Source of the DNA: Candolleomyces eurysporus
Taxonomy: Eukaryota > Basidiomycota > Agaricomycetes > Agaricales > Psathyrellaceae
NCBI GenBank assembly: GCA_027579435.1
Contig: JANBPK010000739.1
Location: 1 to 64,000, forward strand
Reading direction: 5' to 3'
DNA length: 64,000 nt
Both the position numbers and the translations under genes were made by a program. The notes below the pieces were generated by a model, which saw nothing but the letters and a program-made list of their open reading frames with translations, made no database searches and had not been told where the DNA came from. Positions 12,392-25,100 of the stretch are shown here, piece after piece. Numbering within the stretch: position 1 is the stretch's first letter; every line of letters begins with the position of its first letter.

Positions 12392-15300
12392 ATGGATGAG
12401 CTTCTTCACCATTGTCTTCGCGAACTTTCTTTCGACGGTGATCTTGGTATGTCTTTTATCATGTGATAAACGGGGATGTCGACGAGGAGAGGAGGGTTCG
12501 ATTCCTGGAGAGACACATTTTTTGGTCTTTTACTGACTTGAGCCTTGTACTAGGCTGCAACGTCTCCCGCTTGAATGATTTCATCGTTGGATTCTATGCT
12601 TCCTCACCTCTGCCACACAACATTGATGCAGCGTTCTGCTCGTTCATATGGTCCTTAGTCGTTCAGCAACCAACTGTGGTGGTTGGCCTAATTCCAGAAG
12701 GTGTCAGCTCCGAGGTTTGGATAGCGCCTCAAACCAGCGCGAAGCGGAAAGCAAAAGCGTCTGGTCAAGAACATGTCGAAACCCGCCCAGCTCAACTGAC
12801 ACCCATTCCCAACGCCAAGTCCGTGCCTCTGGATGAACTTGTTCGGGTTCATGGCGATAAACTCAGGATTGCCGTCGACGCAGACGCAATTTTCGCAGCC
12901 ATTACTGGATCTCACATCAGAGTTCGTTCTTCCTCATAGTTTTCAACATCTCTAACTAAACGGGATAATAGTCGGCTCGGATGAGTCCAATGGTGTACTC
13001 AGCTCTGCAAATCATTACCCGTGGACGGGACGAAGGCGTCACTGTCGTACAACTTGGTCAGAAATCGAAGTATGACCAGAAGACATGTTTTTATCTTGTC
13101 AGACAGTTGACGGAGATGGACCTCGTAGTCAAAGTCCGTCGAGGGGGTGTCGGTACACACTTCTGCATCCATAAATACTTTTATGAGCGCAGTTCGGACT
13201 GGCAAGCAATACGCGAGGAAGAGACTCAGGCAGAGGAAGCTGCCAGAAAAGGGGAAACGGCTCCTGAGGTCGATGACGAAGACGATGCCAATTCGGCCGC
13301 CCTTCAATTTACTCCCATAGACAGCCGTCACCTTTCAAGCTTGCCTCTCGTCAAGGCTCGCATCGTCAAACTTCTGAAAGCATCTCAGAACAACATCCAC
13401 GCCTCAAATAATCTCCTCCTCACACTTGTAAGCGTCTTGTTTAAGTCTCCTTTTTTAGAGCCTGACCCGTTATTTAGGGTTTCTCAAATCCAACAAAAAC
13501 CGATCGACGATTCTTCCAAAGTCGTATTCGAGAATTGATACAACAAGGTGTCATTGAAAAGGTCATCGTACCTAGCAATCGAAAGAAGTCCACTGGCAGT
13601 TCCGTCAAGTGTTTCCGGCTAGTAAATGAGAACGCTGAGCAAAAAGACGGCGAAGAGGGGATCCTGGTGCAAGCTGACGACAGCAGGGACGACGATATTG
13701 TCGGTGCGTTGATTCGCCGTGGGGATATCTTTTGTTATTGAAAGCTCGCCTAGGCGACGATAGTGGGGTTAAGGCGAACATCACAATTCACAAACAAATA
13801 ATCGACCTCCTGGAGGAGTCTGGAACCAGCGGCATGACGTTGAATGTAAGCCTTCACGCCCCTTGTTGCTGAGATACAGCAGAGATAATTGTTTGAATAG
13901 GAACTGTCAACTGCTCTTGCAAACTTTGACAAGCGAACTATTGAATTGTTTCTGGCCCGAGCAGAGAAATCTCAACCGCCGAAGCACCTGGCCGACCTTG
14001 GTATCGCTGGTTTGATGGAAACCAGCGGGCGAGAAAGGCGCCATCGTTATTTTACCGTTGCTGCATACCAGAAACTTGTTGCTGCCGAACAGCTGGACAA
14101 AGCATCAGCCGGTTTCGGAGACATCGACATATCTGAAGCTGGTGGATTCTACCCGCTTCATGACGCCATGTTTTTCAACGATATTCATGACTTGCAGCGG
14201 TTTCAAGACACTTTCAATCGAGTCAGCAGACCTAGCAAACGACAGTTCAAGAACCCAATACTTCCTGATGGGACAGTCAAACAAGGAAGGCCTCGGAAAA
14301 ACGCAACCAAGGATGGAGAGAGTTCGAACACCGCAAAGGGGAACAAGCGCAAACGCAATGCCACGGATGGTGCGGAGGGTGAAATGGAGGATGACGAAGC
14401 GTCTACCGCCAGGAAGAAGGCTTGCGTAGATTCACCAGAATTGCAACCCCAATCTAGCAGTAGCGGTAAGTGCTCTTGTAAGGCCGCTAGTAGGTTCCCA
14501 GGTGCTCATAGCGCCTATTGTCTAGTTGCCAAGAAAAGGGGACGTCCTAAGAAGGTTCAACCGACGGATGTGGCTCAGGGCGATATTCCCGAAGGTGGCG
14601 AGGATCCATCGACGTCACGACCCAAAAAGCGGGGCCGTCCCCCCAAGCGGAAAGCGGGCAACGTCGAGGAAACCGAACCGATGAATGTCACAAAGCGCAC
14701 CCGCCCAGCCGAACAGGGAGATGTCCCCACTGAAGCCTCCATTGCAAATTCCCTCTTACCAAGTCCACCGGATGCCCCACCAGCCCAAGTTACTGAGACC
14801 CAGAACCCACTCGCCCAAGCCCCCATTCATGCACCGTTGGACGCCCAACGCCCCAATTCGAGCCATGATCAAACAGATCCAACCCAGACAGCTATGACGA
14901 CAGAACCACCGATACCTCGAGAAACCCCAGCGCCTTCCGCTGGTAGAACGGATACCACGCCAAAAGGCGGACGCGGTCGAGTTAATGTGTCCCATCTCCG
15001 CAGGGAAAATGAAATATTGCGGGTTTTGGAAGAAGCAGGCGGCATTTTCAATATTCAGACCAAGGAATTCTATGATGCGCATACCGCACTGCTCGACGCG
15101 CTAGCAAAGGCTGGAGAGCCTACCAGTGCCCCTGTGGGTACTCGAACCGACAAACGGACGGCTACCCTAACCATAGATGGACTCGAGACCAAAGGAAAAG
15201 TGAAGCAACTCAAAACATCTGTCACAACACACACAGGCGTCAATAAACCGGCAAATATCGTATACCTTCCGTCGGTCAGCCAGGAGCAACTGAACCTTTT

Positions 15301-18300
15301 CTTGGCTGAATTGGCCCGTGGCCCACAACCTTCAATCCCATCTTCTGGCTCCGCAGTCAAAATCCAGGAACCAGTCGAGTACGGCGCTGACCCCTCAGTC
15401 TCTTCCCGAGGCATTCTCCCTCTCCAGTTGCTTCAACTCGAGCAGCCAGGCGAGAACAAAAAGGAGCGATGGAGCAAAAACACCGCTCGGGCGAATCAAC
15501 TCTTTGCCCACGATGATGCCACCATTCGAGACGTTCTGCTTGCAGAACGCACGACACTCGGCCAGCTGTACGGATTTATCGTAGGCAAGACTGCACGAGC
15601 CAGAGAATTTCATCTGTCGACGCTCGAAGCCCTCTCATCGGCTACAGCATCTCCCAACATTATACCTGGATCAAGGATCGTTGAACTGACCTATTTCTCC
15701 CATGATATCCCAGTTCGCCTGTTCACTGCATATGTCTCCGCCTTGTCTCACAGCGAACAGCTTACAAGCCTGTTCGCTACAGAGGAAGGTCGAAACACCT
15801 CTGTGAAGGACCTACCTAACGACTTGCATACTCAACTTCAAGTTGGGAGGTCAAGGGCACGCTCTCGACTCCTGGATCTTTTCGAACTTTTGTTGACCCT
15901 CAAGCTCGTAACTCCCTTGAAGCCATCGACCTCCATGCAGCCCTGGATCGCATGTTCGCCCCATGAAAGCCACCCAACAGCTTTCGACATCTGGGTGGAC
16001 CATGCATGGACATCGAGTACACCCCACGCAGCACCTTCGTATTGGTACTTCAACACCCAGGCACCGATATACCTTTGGGGTATGTCTGAATCGGATCCGC
16101 CATTCTGGAAGACAGTCTCAGTGGCCAATAGCGAAAACTCCCGAGAGTATTGGCAGCTCCTCAAAGAGGCATCCATGAATAGTCATCTCCCAACTCCTGC
16201 GGGTGCAGCCAAGCCTGCCGAACCACTCGACTTCAGCGTCAGCACAGCCAGGTCGCTCCGTCGTTTGGTGTCATGGAAAGCGGATTATGTCTTGACCTGG
16301 CACCAGGCTAGATTCCTCGAGAAGTCCATAGATATCGCCAGCGGGTCCACGGTCTTGGAGGAAGAAGATTTGGATACGCGTGAAGACAAACTCAAGCGCC
16401 TATGCTGGGTTACAAGTGCTCCCCGAAGCACAGTGGAAAATTATCTTCGCACCGCACAGACTAGGATCATGAACGATCAAGACAAGATTCGCAGCCAGGT
16501 TAGGGAGAGCAAGCGACTGAAGAAAATGGAAGATACGAAGGTTGCTCTTGCACGAAAAGCGGAAGAGGCCAAGGTCAATCGAGAGAAGGAGTGGGCGTCT
16601 CTCCTGGAGAAAGTTCACCCAGGTGATCTCGGAGCTGCTGCCAGTCGTGTTGAGCGTGTTCATTTGCGCTTCATGCAAGCGGGGTCGACCAAGGATCTCG
16701 GTAAATGGGAGGGAGAAGTCCTCGAGGCCCTACGAGAAGCGGACTTGGCATCGAAGAAGATTCTGAAAGTCACGGGTAAACGTCCGATCGTGGGCCGGGT
16801 TCATCCTCCTGCGAATGCAAGCAGCGAGGTGCCTTCGACATCCAACATTTCGATTAGGTCGTTGATCGAGCAGCAACAGCCTCTACTCGACCAGGGCGTG
16901 TACAAACGCAAACCGAAGGGGAAGAAGAAAGCTGAAGGTATATCTCTCCTTGCTAGTGTTCACCTTACCTTTACTGATGGGCATCTCTTAGGACCTCAGC
17001 CTGCTGAGGAAAAGAAGAGCGTTCGCCGCCATAGATTCCAATGGAACAAGGACTACGACGAACTCGCGCGAGATGCCTCCGTCATTGTTCGTGCCCGATG
17101 TCGGTCATTGTCTAGGCTGGATTGGACTGCGTTGGAACAAGTATTTCCTGCGGTTCCACGCAACACTGTCCGCCAGCGACTTTCACATATGCGAGAGTCT
17201 CCTGGAAGCGAATCATATCTTCGCAGACTTGAAGATAGATGGTATGGTCTTTGGGTCAAACACAGAGGGACAGACGCTCTTCCTGATGAGCATATTGAGA
17301 GCGCTTCCAATTTCAACCTCATCCAGCACATTGAGTTTCTCAGGCAGAACGTGGACAAAAACGCCTTGTAAGTCCTTTAATCTTTTAAAATATCGGATCT
17401 GACATCGCTGGTTGTCCCCAGACGGGTAGGCTTTGGTCAAGAAAGAGAGGCAGTGACAGACATCATCCCCCGTGATGTTGAAAGCCTTCAGCGACAATAT
17501 CAGGTGGTGGAAGAAGCTCCAGCTGCACCACAGTGGGATTTCGTTTGGAACGCGGTCGTCGAAGAAGGTCGCGAGAAGCGTTTACTCAGCCAATGCTTGA
17601 CGACGGAGATAGAGGATATGCCGCATCATAACCAGGAAGCAGACGACATTGCTCTAGCAGAAGCAGCGTTGAAGGTCGGGACTTCGTGATCAAGTCTCAG
17701 ATCGCAAATACTTAGTTTAACATTTAGATGGCAATGGGGTCACCTCCTGAAAACTATAACTGTGATCGCGCGTCCACGTTACTAAAAAGTGCCGGGGAAG
17801 AACAAGTGTCGATGGCAACCCAAAGACTACTTGGAAAGGGGATCTTATCAAAATCCCAGCGGGACCCCCAAAAGCAGAGACCTGGAAGGCAGCTCAAAAT
17901 TTCGGACAGGTACGTTAGCCTTATCATTCCCAAATTATACAAGGGTCGTATAATGAACCATATCAATCAGCAACCAAAACGCGTTGGGTGGGGCCATCCC
18001 TAGTGACACCTATCAAGATGCAGCAGCTTTACTGGAATCGGCCCAGGGTGCAGACCAGGCATGGCGAGAATGGCCACTGACTGCAACAGACGGCGACACT
18101 GTTGCTCTCATTCACCTAGTCTCCCAGGGTCAGGTAATTAGACTGTTCTATCCGTAGTCAGGTTACGCCTGAGCTCTCCTGCAGGTTGAATTCAAGGTCG
18201 ACACAACAGATGCACAAGCTGCTCGTCATACTCTGGATTGGAACAGCAAGCGAGCAGGTAAGTTTGTTCTTTACTTTCCTTGAATCTTGCTAATTTGAGT

Positions 18301-19214
18301 AGATGACGATCAAATCGAGACTGCGATATCAGTCAGATATCTAATGCCCGCCAGTGCAGACTCTGAACTTGAGGAGCCTATCGTCGAGTCGGATGAAATG
18401 GATACAACGGCGTCTTCTCATTCGTCCTCCGCCCACGGGACCAATACTTCTAGCGGAGTTGCCTGTTGTCGACGACTTTCAGAAATTTCCATTGTTGATT
18501 GTACGGCATGCTTGGCTGAATCCTTTTCAGTTCTTACGACCTCTTTCGCTCCGGCAGAGCTAATTTTGGCCGACCAAATACTGGCCGATCTGCGCGGCCA
18601 TGGAAAGGCAGGAATCTCAAAGAGCAAGCTGAAGGTGAGTAGAGCTAAGACACGTAGCTGTGATATTATTGGACTCATTCAGTACGACCAGGAAATGAAT
18701 GCTGATCAAGAATTGATGCTTCGCATCATTCATCGACTGGTCGAGACCGACATACCGCTTTTGTATTGGTCCGGATATAATGACGTTTTGCTTGTCTCTG
18801 CAGAGCACATCTCTAGCTCGGCGGTGACAGTGTCCGAATCGCCTCTCGTTAGGGTGCTGCCGAGACGTTGGCTGAATATCCAAGGATTCAAGATACAAGA
18901 CTACTGGAATGCTGCGCTGCGGGCTGTTATGGCGCTCGTTATTTTCCGGCCAGGCTTATCCCAGGTGAATGGATTTCCACATCTTTCTTGTCCGCGTTTC
19001 TAATTCTCCCCAGGCCGAAATTAGATGGCGCCTTCGGAGTGTCTACGACCGGCAGGAGGTGACTGAGGTTCTCGGACACCTGCAGACGGAGGGATATCTT
19101 TCTCTGCGAAAGACAAATGCCTCAGGTGATGGCTGGGACGGGGCACCTCTCGACGATCATGAGGAAACGAGGGCGTTTTGGTTCCTTGGGGAACGATGCT
19201 GGTTCTCCGTGTAA
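12392..19214 (+). CDS. TFC3: Transcription factor IIIC largest (B-block binding) subunit
   Basis: Large TFIIIC subunit (tau138 in yeast, TF3C1 in human) that recognises the internal B-box of tRNA genes and recruits TFIIIB and RNA polymerase III. Exon 1 starts at 12392 with MDELLHHCLRELSFDGDL. The B-block winged-helix region lies at about 12981-13180 (MVYSALQIITRGRDEGVTV, then YDQKTCFYLVRQLTEM). A second winged-helix-like stretch (GVIEKVIVPSNRKKS) lies near 13550. The long central exon (about 13930-17370) is low-complexity and charged, with AT-hook-like cores at QGRPRKN, KRGRPKK and KRGRPPK. Helical, Lys/Glu-rich segments follow at about 16500-16760. The last exons run to 19214 and end in another winged-helix-like segment (VYDRQEVTEVLGHLQ). 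I estimate about 2,000 residues. Conservation is weak outside the B-block, which is normal for this family. Confidence 0.85.
14466..14525 (+). other. 60-nt in-frame, stop-free intron inside the TFC3 long exon
   Basis: The stretch starts GTAAGTGCTC, ends TTGTCTAG, is a multiple of three and contains no stop. Splicing it joins SSSS to VAKKRGRPKK. Keeping it adds 20 residues containing the Cys-rich CSCKAASRFPG. It can therefore be either an intron or an optional exon segment. Confidence 0.6.
16937..16990 (+). other. 54-nt in-frame, stop-free intron in TFC3
   Basis: The donor GTATATC and acceptor CTCTTAG bracket a stop-free stretch divisible by three, between KKKAEG and the codons for PQPAEEKK. 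Retention would insert a hydrophobic segment (ISLLASVHLTFTDG) that is out of character with its basic surroundings, so splicing is the better reading. Confidence 0.6.
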
Positions 19215-19639
19215 ACAATGTTGCCATATGTATACTAGAATTTGGGTCGTAGCCGGGGAATACGGATTTGCAGAGAAGAGGGTGGTAATAGTGACACAGC
19301 ATTGCACTAGGGACCGCCAAATTGGTGTGGGATCGTGGTGTGGGATCTACTATTGATGGGAGTGATGGACAGGGAGGTTGGTTGTTACCAGTTACTATTG
19401 TATCGTTCCTTCATTCTCTTTCTTCCTTTTACTCCCTTTTCACCTTCTTATTTTCCCAATATTCCAAACGGCAGGACCGTCTGTCGTCCTTGACGTTTTT
19501 GCAAGGGTCTTTTGTTGAAACCAGCAGGACTTGGTTGGCTTTGAGCCCAAGTGGCATTGTGAATTCCCTCGTTATCTTCAAGGTAAACCCCGCTCATTCA
19601 AATGCCTCAAATGCTTGCTGAACCGTTCGCACAGTCACC
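19215..19639. other. Intergenic region between TFC3 and orphan membrane protein
   Basis: A CT-rich tract at 19405-19460 resembles a fungal promoter/5' UTR. No gene or repeat is recognised. Confidence 0.5.
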
Positions 19640-21909
19640 ATGAAGGTCCCTCAATTCTGGAGCTTGCAGGCCACTTCTGCCAAGGCCAAGCTTGTCGTGC
19701 GTCCCATTCTACATCCCTCAACTCCAGTCTCTCATATTAGCGCTAGTGGACCAGGATCTTCTTTTCACGTCTCACTATCGCTTACTTCGCCTTCACTGTC
19801 GCTCACTTCGTTATTCAAATCGGTCTGCAACTGCGAACCTTCACTATCAACGCGAATGCAGTCTCCTTCCTTGGGAGTGTCCTCGCCGAAGGCAACGCCA
19901 CATCCACCTGGATGCCAATCTTGAGAGGTTCAAGCATCAGCATGTGCTACTGGGTCTCGTCTTCCCTGGATGTCGATGTCGAAACATGCTCGCTCGTTTG
20001 GACGGCAGAAGATAGGAACGGAAATTCGGCTTCGGGCTTCCCCTTGGATTTGCCTGTGTCGGTTTCCGAGGCTGCAACTTCCACATCCTCTTCAACCTCT
20101 TCCACTGTGTCTCAGACCCCTACCAGCTCGGTCGCCTCCAGTAGTTCCGCTATTTCCACGTCCACATCCATCGTTGCCCCTTCCACCACCACCGTATTTG
20201 TCGTTGCTACTTCTACCCCCGAGAGTGACGACGACGACGACGAAGAGGACGATGTCGATGACGATGACAGGCGTCGTAGGGTGTGTGACCTCTCGAGTCT
20301 CTGAAAGCTTGAGCTAATACTAGTTTTATTAGAGTTTTGCAAGACGTGCGCTGGAAGCCACTCGGGTGGAGGAAAATGGCAAGGTTAGCGTGGTCATCAC
20401 CGGCGGACCAGGCCCAGAGCCTGTTGTTCTGGATGAAACCTGTCTTCAGGCGCTCAACTGGCCTCTTTCGATGTGAGTCGACTATTTTCTGATGAAATAT
20501 CAAGCCACTAATCCTCCGCTCAGCCTTCGAAACACCAAACGGGAGGATATCGTTTTCATCGCTTTCCAAATTTGGGTGTTGGGCATGTCCGTCGTTGCTA
20601 TCTTGAACGAGTCCATTCCCCACATTCTGGCCTCCTTGCTTACCCACGTTATGGCAACGGCCTGGGCTGCTTTCCAGATCACTCATACCGCCAATTTCCG
20701 ATCCAGCTTCGACCGTGTCATTGCCAATGGTGCCTGCTCTGGTACTACCGCCATTCTCCCTGGGTTTTGGCAAGCCAGATCTCGCGCAGAGTGGCCCACC
20801 TTGGCCATGCACATTCTTGCGCTGATCATTTCATGCTTCTTGACATGGAAAATGGTGAAGGTTCGTTGATGCCGCCTTTCTACTTCAAGTAATCTATCTA
20901 AAATTCCTTGCAGCTCTACGGCTGGCAGACGTTCAAGCGGGTCGGAGCATCGTTGACCATCAACCGAATTTACAAGATCGTTCTGACGATGTCAATCACC
21001 ATTCAGCTGTCGTTGTTCTTCATGGTTGTCACTGTTTCCCTATGGATCGACCAACTGATGAACGGCTCGATCGGCGACTTGGCATCGTTCACCACCCTGT
21101 ACAAAGTATCATCCTTCGTCACGCTTGCGGTAAGTATAGCACCCCCTGTATTGCGAAGATGTTGACTAAGTCAAACGCTAGATCTTGGTGCCTTGGTTGT
21201 GCCTTGGCTGGGTCGGTGTTCGCCGTGAATTGAGGCTTCCGATGTTCTTCTTCCTCATCATTTGTTCCATCTATCTCGCCGGATGGGGCGCCATGTTCTT
21301 CTCGACGACCTTCCGATGGACCTTCGTCACTTGGCGATTCTTTTCCGTCATGGCCTCAGCTTCGGTGTTGCTCACTTGTGCCTCCTTCATTCTCGGGGTC
21401 ATCTGCCGTTACAACTTTGGCAGAGGTCTGCTCAGATACCGTAAGTCTAACACTTGTATCTTCGTCCACATTCCTCGTTCCTAACTTGGGTTCCAGTCGG
21501 TGCACACCAAAACATCGAAGATGACAGTCAGTCGTCGACTTATTACAACGAGAAGAAGGATGTCGAGAGTTTTGCATTCCCCGCTAACACCTTGGTGCCA
21601 ACTTTCGCCTCCACGTACACACCAGGTGACCTTCCATACCGTGTTGAGCCCAACCAAGCTCGAGGTCCCCGATTCTTCAACCAGGACGCACCACCCTTCG
21701 AGGAACAGTTCAACAGCATCACCCCCCCTCCAGTGGCTCTCACTCGCAACTTGACGGATGTTTCACAAATGAAGCGCAGCGACAGCAACGGAAGCGATAG
21801 CTCATACTCAACACTGCGAAGCTACTCAAGCAATTCCTCCTCTGACCATACACGCCAGGGCAGCCAATCTTCCTCTTCTTCCCATACCAAGCGTTGGGTT
21901 ATCGAGTAA
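19640..21909 (+). CDS. Multi-pass membrane protein of unknown function
   Basis: I do not recognise the family. Exons 19640-19698, 19755-20280, 20333-20472, 20524-20860, 20914-21129, 21182-21440 and 21497-21909 sum to 1,950 nt, or 649 residues, in frame. The first helix is FFSRLTIAYFAFTVAHFVIQ. A long hydrophilic loop follows, with a Ser/Thr-rich stretch and an acidic run of Asp/Glu at 20228-20270. About seven more helices come next: IVFIAFQIWVLGMSVVAIL; ILASLLTHVMATAWAAF; LAMHILALIISCFLTW; IVLTMSITIQLSLFFMVV; FVTLAILVPWLCLGW; MFFFLIICSIYLAGW; and VLLTCASFILGVICRY. The C-terminal tail is about 140 residues, hydrophilic and Ser-rich, and looks phosphorylatable. The first intron would need a GC donor (GCGTCC), so the first 20 residues are uncertain. 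Confidence 0.75.
20228..20270 (+). repeat. Acidic codon run (GAC/GAT/GAA)
   Basis: Near-tandem GAC/GAT/GAG/GAA codons encode a run of Asp and Glu followed by RRRR. It lies in the loop after the first helix of the orphan membrane protein. Confidence 0.7.
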
Positions 21910-22110
21910 ATAACTCTCCTCTTCCTTCATTCGCTCTTGAATTCTGTTTCGCTGTATTATACCAGGTGTATATCTTTTTAGCGCTACCTTTTTNATTCCC
22001 TTCGCTTTGATGAAAGAACGAATGACTGATGTTGGTACGATACATACATACATGGTATGGAAAACATGAACTGGAGCACACAGAAAAATGACAAGGTAAG
22101 TTGGTGTAGT

Positions 22111-25100
22111 TTACCCAGGAGTGGAGTCGAAAGATGGTAACCGAGGTGTTGGAGCTTGTATTTGCTGAATTTCTTCTCGCTGGGCGGCTCGGGCTTGTCG
22201 TGTCACGTTGGTGTGCTCGAAAGCCTCTTCAACAGGCCCGCTTGGACGAGGACTCGTCACATCTGCATCTTCGTAGTTTAATAAGGCTTCTTGAACGTCG
22301 AGCATCCATCGGTGGCTGATTTGTTCTACTGCAGTGGGCCGCTTCATTGGGTCGATAACTAAGCATTGAGTAATGAAGTCGATCCCCGTTGGTGACAGCT
22401 GGCCTGGCTCGGGGAGTGGTGGATGTTGCGTTGCGACCCCAATGTGGAACATTATCGCCCTATCGCGAAATGTCAACTATGCTTTTTCTCTACCTGTCCG
22501 AATGACCGATATGACGTACCATTCGTTGTCAAGATTACTCCAAGGCTTCTTTCCCGTTGCACACTCGAGGACGACGCATCCAAGAGACCATATGTCAGTT
22601 GCTCCATATCTTCCGCGTTTGTCGTTCTTGATGCTTTCGGGAGACATGTACATCGGTGTACCAGTCAATCCGTTACTCAGAACGGGCAAACCACCGAAGT
22701 TGGGGAAACCACCGCCTAAATCATCAACAACCCGGCGAGAACGCTGCATGGTCTTTTGGTTCTTGGCCAGGACCTTCGCAGCACCGAAATCCACAAACTT
22801 GATAACACCGTTGCCGTCCAAAAGGATGTCTATTCCGAGTTGTAAGCATCAAGGACGATGCGGGTGAAGGGCAAAAAATGCGACTTACTGTCAGGTTTGA
22901 TATCCCGATGGACAATACCTTGCGCGTGCAAGTAAGCCACCCCATCCAGCATCTGCATCGTGTATATTTGCAAAATGCGTTCATCCTCTATCCGACCGTG
23001 CTCAAGCAAACTCGCCAAGCTACCGCCTTGACAATATTCCTCGAAAATGTAGACTTTGTCGCGGTGCACCTCGATGCCGTAGTACTCGACGACGTTGGGG
23101 TGATGAAGCATCTCCATGACGCTCAGCTCGTCTTTGATCTGGGCGTAGAGGTTGGGCAGCCCGGACAGCTCCTGGAATTTGATCTCCTTGACTGCCATCA
23201 GGGATCCGGAATCCAAATTCATAGCGAGGTACACCGAGCCAAAGGCTCCCGCTCCAATAAATCGCCCTTGCTGCCACCGGATCGAGATATTGGAACTTGA
23301 TGACGCTAGGAAGACCAGGGAGCGGTCCTCAGGCTTCTCGTCGTCCAGAACCCTCCCTTTGTGTTGGGTCGCCGTGCCGGATTTGGACTCTTCAAGCTCT
23401 CGCAATGATTGAGAGATCCGGTCCCAGTAGTTTCTTGTACTGGCATCCATCCAAATTTGGTTTCCAGCTACCTGGTCGACGGGGAAATCGTCGTCGTTGG
23501 TCTGGCCACCCGCCAGGTTCGAACGGAGTAGCATCTCCTGTTTCTCCTTCTCCATTCTCGCTTCGAGATTGGAACGAGCACCAAGGATGTCGAAGTGGCT
23601 GATCAAGAGTGTCATGCAGCTGGCAACTCTTTGCCGCAACATCTCGAACTGCTCGTCGGGGATCTTCAGGATATTCCGTTTGGTACGTTGGAGCGTGAAC
23701 TCTAGGGCATTGACAGCCCATTTGAACGTCTTGCGGTCAGTTGGGTCGCAATCATCACAAATGAAGGTGACCCATGAAATCGCTAGCTTGACGAGGAGTC
23801 GGTTAAACCGGGTGATCGAGGTGGGCTCTATGAATTTATACGCGTGCTGGCCATGTTCAGAGGCAAAGAAGTACCAATTCCCTAGGAGATCCTGTGAATT
23901 AGGCACATTGCTCAAAATCTTCCTGACATGGTGGACCGAGTCAACGATGGACTCCGTGAGACGCGTGGTCGCTCGCGTGATCTTGCGCAACTCGCGATTG
24001 ACGGTAGGAAGGTGGGCTTGTGTTTCAATAAGACAGTGCAATTCCAAGGTGCCAATCATTTCTTCGTCTTCGTCGACTATCTCCAAGCACTCTTTGAAGA
24101 TCTGCTTGGCAAAGGCCAAACGTCTCTGGGGTCCGTCGGCGATCAATCGAATGTGACCTTCCTGCGTATCTAACTGAAGCCTCGGAAGGGATAGCAAGAC
24201 CACCTTTCCATGCCAGATGAACTGGTTCTCTGGGGTAAGAAGGAGCAGGTATCCAGCGGCATCACTATCTGACGCAAGGTAGTCAATACCCATAACCCGA
24301 GTTCCATCGTCGTTGGAGATTTCTTCGACGTGGAAAGCTTCAGTAAGAATCCTGCGGATGTAGTCTGGTCGGTCTGCCAATGAACCTGAGGCGATAACAT
24401 AGGTTCCTTCTTCTTCCAGGCTTTGAGTGTAGACCAAAACGTGATCCGACATAACGAGCAAGTTGATGAGTTGATCCAACGGAACGTCGTCGATACTGTA
24501 TTCCGCAGAATTAGTAAAGCGCTGGGTCAATGCTCTGAAATCGCAGTGTAAGAGGGCGTCCTATGGTAAGGAAGCGATCCACGAACCGAGCGAATCGTTG
24601 CAGCTTCCTGTACCGTAGTCGGACACTGTCGAGAATCTTGTTGTACCAGCCTTGCACCTGCGAGTCCGACATTTTCTGGCCCGGAGGGGAGCGATCCTTT
24701 TTGGAACCTTTGGACTTCACAGGGTGCCCTTCACCGGAATCGCCATTCGTCTTGTCACTCAATGGGACTTTCACCTGTGTCTCGAAGTAGTTGGTCACTC
24801 GAACCATAAGCTTGTATGTCAAAGAACTTGTGATGATTGTCAATACACTACCCACGGCGGAAATACAGTTGACGCACCATAGATTCTCAGAAACGAGGCT
24901 GGATCCTCCAGCCGTAAGACTGACATCGTTGTACGTAGCCCAGTGAGACTCCAAAACCTCCGTCTCCTTGAACTGCATCCCCTTGACGTTACTCTTCAAT
25001 TTCCAGCTCAGAAGCTTGAAGAAGTATGTCAAGGCTTCCAAGATTGTCGTGTCATATTCGTCACTGAGGCATTGAGGCAGATTCCAATTTCCATTGGGGT

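Noticed and set aside
23497..24156. Plus-strand 219-codon frame inside SSK2
   Set aside because: It is a shadow of a long GC-rich coding exon and shows no recognisable protein features.
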